Positions 60,996 through 64,000 of a stretch of 64,000 nucleotides of DNA are shown here, piece after piece. The DNA lies in the NCBI RefSeq assembly GCF_003402975.1, contig NZ_QURB01000007.1, positions 124,001-188,000 on the forward strand, in the 5' to 3' direction. The stretch's first letter is position 1; the number at the start of each line of letters is the position of its first letter. The DNA is from Brumimicrobium aurantiacum (lineage in GTDB: Bacteria > Bacteroidota > Bacteroidia > Flavobacteriales_D > Crocinitomicaceae). Below the pieces are notes generated by a model, which ran no database searches, was not told the DNA's origin, and worked only from the letters and a program-made list of their open reading frames with translations. The translations under genes and the position numbers were made by a program.

Positions 60996-61829
60996 TTATT
61001 TAGATTTTTGACATTCAATAAATTGTAGGCTTAAGACACATGCTTCATGAAGTTTGTTTGGCAATTCCTCTTCTTCGAAAGGGTGATGTGTACAAAATGT
61101 ATGATTGGCATTTTTGATCACAATTAATTTTCCTTCTGTCCATAAGCTCAAAGCTTCAGATTCTGTTAAAGACACTGAGTCATCAATATCACCATGAAGA
61201 TGTAAAGTAGGTACTTTGATATTACGTGCTTTCTTTTCGATATCTAAAGTTTCTTTATTTTCAATATAGTCTTCATAAAGCGAATAGTTATGAGGCATAT
61301 CTTGCTTTGTACGTCCATTTTTTACAGTATAAAAACCTTTTTCTTTCCATTTCTGTAAAATTTCCCCTTCTGGGAATCGACTAGCAATATTCGAAATACT
61401 CCCCCAAGTTGTTACAGAAGTTACTCTTTCATCATCACTTGATAAGATAGAAATTCCGCCACCACGACTATGTCCGATTAAATGAACCTTTTTGTTACTT
61501 AAATCCACTTTTTTCTCTAGCCAGTCTAAAACATGTTTTACATCTTCAACTTCATAGGTGTATCTATTTTGAGCAAATGCCTCTAGATCGGGAAAATCAA
61601 TACCCTCTTCAGCAGTTCCTCCGTTGTGACTCATATTGAATTTACAAAAGCCGATTCCATTGGAAACGAAAAAATCTTGAACTAGATTCCACGCTCCCCA
61701 GTCTTTAAAACCTTTGTAACCATGAATGAAAACAACAATATCGAAATATTCGAATCCTTCTGGTGATTCAAAATCAATTTGTGATTCACGACCTTTTGCA
61801 CCAATATATTTCATATTTGTAAGCTTCAT
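60996..61829 (-). CDS. Alpha/beta hydrolase
   Basis: The 277-residue protein has the alpha/beta hydrolase fold: oxyanion-hole strand FDIVVFIHGYKGFKDWG, the nucleophile elbow GHSRGGG with the catalytic Ser, an acid in HLHGDIDDSVSL and the catalytic His in NANHTFC. The length and the RGG elbow resemble dienelactone-hydrolase or acyl esterase-like enzymes of this phylum. It has no signal peptide. The substrate is unknown. It is followed by a small membrane protein gene. Confidence 0.88.
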   Translation of the reverse strand: MKLTNMKYIGAKGRESQIDFESPEGFEYFDIVVFIHGYKGFKDWGAWNLVQDFFVSNGIGFCKFNMSHNGGTAEEGIDFPDLEAFAQNRYTYEVEDVKHVLDWLEKKVDLSNKKVHLIGHSRGGGISILSSDDERVTSVTTWGSISNIASRFPEGEILQKWKEKGFYTVKNGRTKQDMPHNYSLYEDYIENKETLDIEKKARNIKVPTLHLHGDIDDSVSLTESEALSLWTEGKLIVIKNANHTFCTHHPFEEEELPNKLHEACVLSLQFIECQKSK

Positions 61830-61972
61830 CTTCGATCTGTTTTTTTTGTAAATCTAAGAGATTTTATCAATTCTTCTTATTATTTCAATTCGAGAATAGA
61901 TCTGTTTCGTTTCTTTAACCTTTGTTTTATTGTTTTCAATGAATAATTCTCCTTCCTTTTCGATTATCTTTA

Positions 61973-61980
61973 TATTTTTG
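61973..61980 (+). promoter_or_regulatory. Probable -7 promoter element very close to the next start codon
   Basis: TATTTTTG fits TAnnTTTG, 6 nt before the ATG at 61987. Transcription would start at about the ATG, as in the pcm case. Confidence 0.4.
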
Positions 61981-61986
61981 AACATC

Positions 61987-62370
61987 ATGAAAAATTGGAT
62001 TGTTGTATTAATACTCTCTTTCTTTATTCAAGCCTGTGGAATTTCGATGGGAGATAGAGTGGATAATGGAAACCTAAGTGTTTATTTTCTTGAAGACGTT
62101 GGTAAAAACAACGCAATTAAATTTTCAAGGTATTGGAAAAATAATGACTTAGTAGGAGAGCAAAAACAAGTAATTCAACTCGAAAGAATTGATGGTATAA
62201 TAGTCATCAAGTTAATCGAACGCGAAATTTACCATGCTGATCCCTTCACCATAGAAGAGGAAGCAATGTTGCAAAATCTTGAAAGAGATTTAAAAAAGGA
62301 AGTGTTTGATGAAGATGTAGAAATTATGATCACTGACAACACCTTTCGACCAATAATTAAAAGACAATAA
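61987..62370 (+). CDS. Small lipoprotein of unknown function
   Basis: I start at the ATG at 61987 because it begins an SPII signal peptide (KNWIVVLILSFFIQAC, Cys17); the frame also opens at 61930. The mature domain of about 110 residues has alternating strands (LSVYFLEDVGKNNAIKFSRYW, IDGIIVIKLI) and resembles no family I know. Its stop is 1 nt from the epimerase-CBS start, so the two are in one operon. Confidence 0.74.
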   Translation: MKNWIVVLILSFFIQACGISMGDRVDNGNLSVYFLEDVGKNNAIKFSRYWKNNDLVGEQKQVIQLERIDGIIVIKLIEREIYHADPFTIEEEAMLQNLERDLKKEVFDEDVEIMITDNTFRPIIKRQ

Positions 62371-62371
62371 A

Positions 62372-63373
62372 ATGAAAATTTCAGGCTCAATATATTCTGA
62401 TAAAAATAGAAGTCTTCGAGATACTATACTAGATCTTGAAGCTCACCAAGTTGATTTGCTTCATGTAGATTGTAATGACGATGTAGCTGTTTTTGATGAT
62501 ATAGCTAAGATAAGAACTTGGTGCGATATGCCGATTGATCTACATATCATTACTGAAAATCCAGAGAAGTATTTTGATCTACTCCGAGAACATCCAGTAG
62601 AGTATGTAACTTTTCAATACGAACAATTACCAAAGAAATTAGAGATTCCTTCAGATATCAAAGGAGAAAAAGGTTTGGCGCTGATTACTCCAACGCCAGT
62701 TTCTGCTTTCGATGAATATGAATCGTTTGATTTTGTATTGTTTATGGCTACAATTCCAGGTCAAAGTGGAGGTGTTTTTGATCCAGAGAACTTTAGAAAA
62801 ATCAGAACTTTTAAAAAGAAATATCCAGATAAAAACGTTCATGTTGATGGTGGAGTAAATGGAGAGGTTTCTTTTATATTGAGAAATATGGGAGTTCATT
62901 CGTCAGTTTCTGGAAGCTTTTTGTTTAAAGGTGCAAGTGTCGGTCACGCGCTAATGGATCTTACAAAAAGAGCGATAGAATCTCGTTTTAAGGTAAAGGA
63001 TTTTATGATTCCTATAGAAGAATGTCCTGTTGTAGATATTGATGAAATGACTTTTAAACAAGTTTTGGAAGCCATAGAAAAAGGGAAGCAAGGATTTACC
63101 TTGATAGTGAAGAACGGTAGTTTTGAAGGAATAATTTCCAATGCTGATGTCAGAAAGGCTTTAATCAATAATTTTCAAGATATTCCCGGACTTGAGGTCA
63201 AGGAAATGATTAATAATAACCCAATTACAATTGATGCAGAAGCAAATGTGGACGAAATGCTCATTTTAGTTAGGGCTCAAAGTTTTCCAGTAATGTACCT
63301 ACCTGTGATCAATAAAAACAATAAAGCTGAAGGAATCGTTAGTTTTATCAATTTAATAAAAGGAGAAATATGA
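62372..63373 (+). CDS. Ribulose-phosphate 3-epimerase-like TIM barrel fused to two CBS domains
   Basis: Residues 1-185 are a ribulose-5-phosphate epimerase-type barrel. The four metal ligands of the family correspond to His31 and Asp33 (LLHVDCNDD), His58 (IDLHIITENPEKY) and Asp159 (VHVDGGVN), so catalysis is possible. The HVDxMDG loop is altered to HVDCNDD. Residues about 206-333 are a tandem CBS pair (VKDFMIPIEECPVVDIDEMTF..., VKEMINNNPITIDAEANVDEML). CBS pairs usually bind AMP, ATP or SAM and regulate a linked enzyme. The next gene, DAHP synthase, overlaps it by 4 nt. Confidence 0.85.
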   Translation: MKISGSIYSDKNRSLRDTILDLEAHQVDLLHVDCNDDVAVFDDIAKIRTWCDMPIDLHIITENPEKYFDLLREHPVEYVTFQYEQLPKKLEIPSDIKGEKGLALITPTPVSAFDEYESFDFVLFMATIPGQSGGVFDPENFRKIRTFKKKYPDKNVHVDGGVNGEVSFILRNMGVHSSVSGSFLFKGASVGHALMDLTKRAIESRFKVKDFMIPIEECPVVDIDEMTFKQVLEAIEKGKQGFTLIVKNGSFEGIISNADVRKALINNFQDIPGLEVKEMINNNPITIDAEANVDEMLILVRAQSFPVMYLPVINKNNKAEGIVSFINLIKGEI

Positions 63374-64000
63374 TATTAAAATTAAATACATCAATTAGTC
63401 AAGCAGAAGCAGCAAAAATAGCTGAAGAAATTAAAGCTTTTCACATTTCATATCAAGGAAGTGAACATTTAATTACTTCATCTTCTTTAAAAGAAGTGCC
63501 GGAAGAATTAAAAAGTAAGGTAGATCAAAACTGGGTGTTCCAAAACGATATGCAATTGGCTTCTCGCGAGTTTCAAGCGAAAACAAGAGAAATTAAGATT
63601 GGTGACTTAACAATTGGAGGTGATACAAATAATACCATTTTAATCGGTGGACCATGTTCTGTTGAATCTCTAGAACAGATTCAAGAAAGTGCTGGTTTAA
63701 TTAAATCTTTAGGCTTAACCACATTACGTGGTGGTTGTTATAAACCTAGAACCTCGCCATATAGTTTTCAAGGCTTAGGATTAGAAGGTTTGAAATTGTT
63801 AGCCAAAATGCGTGAAGAACATGGTTTAAGTGTGATTACTGAGGTTCGCGATGCAACGCATGTGCAAGATGTTATTGAACATAGTGATATTATTCAGATT
63901 GGTGCTAAGGCAATGTATGATCAAGGGATTTTACGTGCTTGTGCAAAAATCAAAAAGCCTGTACTTTTAAAACGTGGATTTGGAACTACACTTCAAGAGT
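63370..64000 (+). CDS. aroF: 3-deoxy-7-phosphoheptulonate (DAHP) synthase, 3' end beyond the window
   Basis: I translated this frame from the ATG at 63370 (ATGA overlap with the previous stop) to the right edge; 210 residues are visible. A ferredoxin-like regulatory domain (about 1-70) precedes the TIM barrel, which shows ILIGGPCSVESLEQIQESA, TTLRGGCYKPRTSPYSFQGLG and IIQIGAKAMYDQGILRACAKIKKPVLLKRGFGTTLQE. This is the type I-beta (AroF/AroA(G)-like) enzyme that joins erythrose-4-phosphate and phosphoenolpyruvate at the start of the shikimate pathway. The symbol follows common usage for this type. Confidence 0.93.
   Translation, partial: MILKLNTSISQAEAAKIAEEIKAFHISYQGSEHLITSSSLKEVPEELKSKVDQNWVFQNDMQLASREFQAKTREIKIGDLTIGGDTNNTILIGGPCSVESLEQIQESAGLIKSLGLTTLRGGCYKPRTSPYSFQGLGLEGLKLLAKMREEHGLSVITEVRDATHVQDVIEHSDIIQIGAKAMYDQGILRACAKIKKPVLLKRGFGTTLQE

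Noticed and set aside
1-64000. tRNA, rRNA, insertion sequences or integrated plasmid genes
   Set aside because: I looked in the intergenic regions for cloverleaf patterns and in the open frames for transposase, integrase or Rep motifs and found none.

Overview
The window is AT-rich (roughly two-thirds A+T by eye) and looks chromosomal, from a member of the Bacteroidota, probably class Flavobacteriia. The reasons are type IX secretion (T9SS) sorting domains of both type A and type B, SPII lipoproteins, families that are almost confined to this phylum (DUF4924, DUF4199, DUF4249-like, delta-60 and PKD surface proteins), and promoters of the Bacteroidota form TTTG-N(18-21)-TAnnTTTG. A Crocinitomicaceae-like origin is my guess from the gene style and is not proven. 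I saw no rRNA, tRNA, CRISPR array, transposase or clear prophage genes.

Layout. 1-9.3 kb, mostly minus strand: ribosomal protein S1 (cut by the left edge), a lipoprotein, an acyl-CoA carboxyltransferase / ElaA / M13 peptidase / MiaA run, then a DUF4268 gene paired with a Lys/Glu-rich gene that has an IF-2 N-terminal-like start. 9.5-21 kb: four exported giants, namely a delta-60 repeat protein coupled to a PKD protein (type A sorting), and two tandem paralogues with 10 and 5 PKD-like modules (type B sorting). 21.4-30.7 kb: an M3 peptidase; a three-gene module of exported protein, ECF sigma factor and one-TM protein; a pirin; and a tight run of small-domain genes (DUF1569, DUF2200, YCII, VOC, SRPBCC, VOC, DUF1801, DUF4199). 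30.8-43.4 kb: housekeeping and unknown genes, including a DEAD-box-type helicase with TsaC, PaaI-like and PaaY-like proteins, Tag glycosylase, a BadF-type kinase, an orphan SiaC-like protein, an OmpH-like lipoprotein, an LpxL-like acyltransferase and a double-VOC protein. 43.6-48.1 kb: another ECF sigma factor with a 61-residue membrane protein, then a second copy of the exported protein / ECF sigma / one-TM module. 48.1-54.7 kb: YqgE, then a signalling block of an S24-type repressor, a lone receiver, an NtrC-type sigma-54 activator, a CHASE3 histidine kinase and a receiver-PAS-histidine kinase. 54.6-64 kb: a polytopic membrane protein, Pcm with two unknown genes and a choice-of-anchor-B surface protein, a hydrolase, and finally an epimerase-CBS fusion that overlaps DAHP synthase at the right edge.

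The most interesting signals are: the two paralogous exported-protein / ECF sigma / one-TM modules, whose exported proteins share a G-[DE]-x-D-T-Y-P motif; the S24 repressor and two-component block with a perfect 15-bp palindrome on the promoter of the first response regulator; the ribulose-phosphate-epimerase-like protein fused to CBS domains and overlapping DAHP synthase; an exact 741-bp (247-residue) higher-order PKD repeat; and a small protein built of four exact 25-residue repeats.
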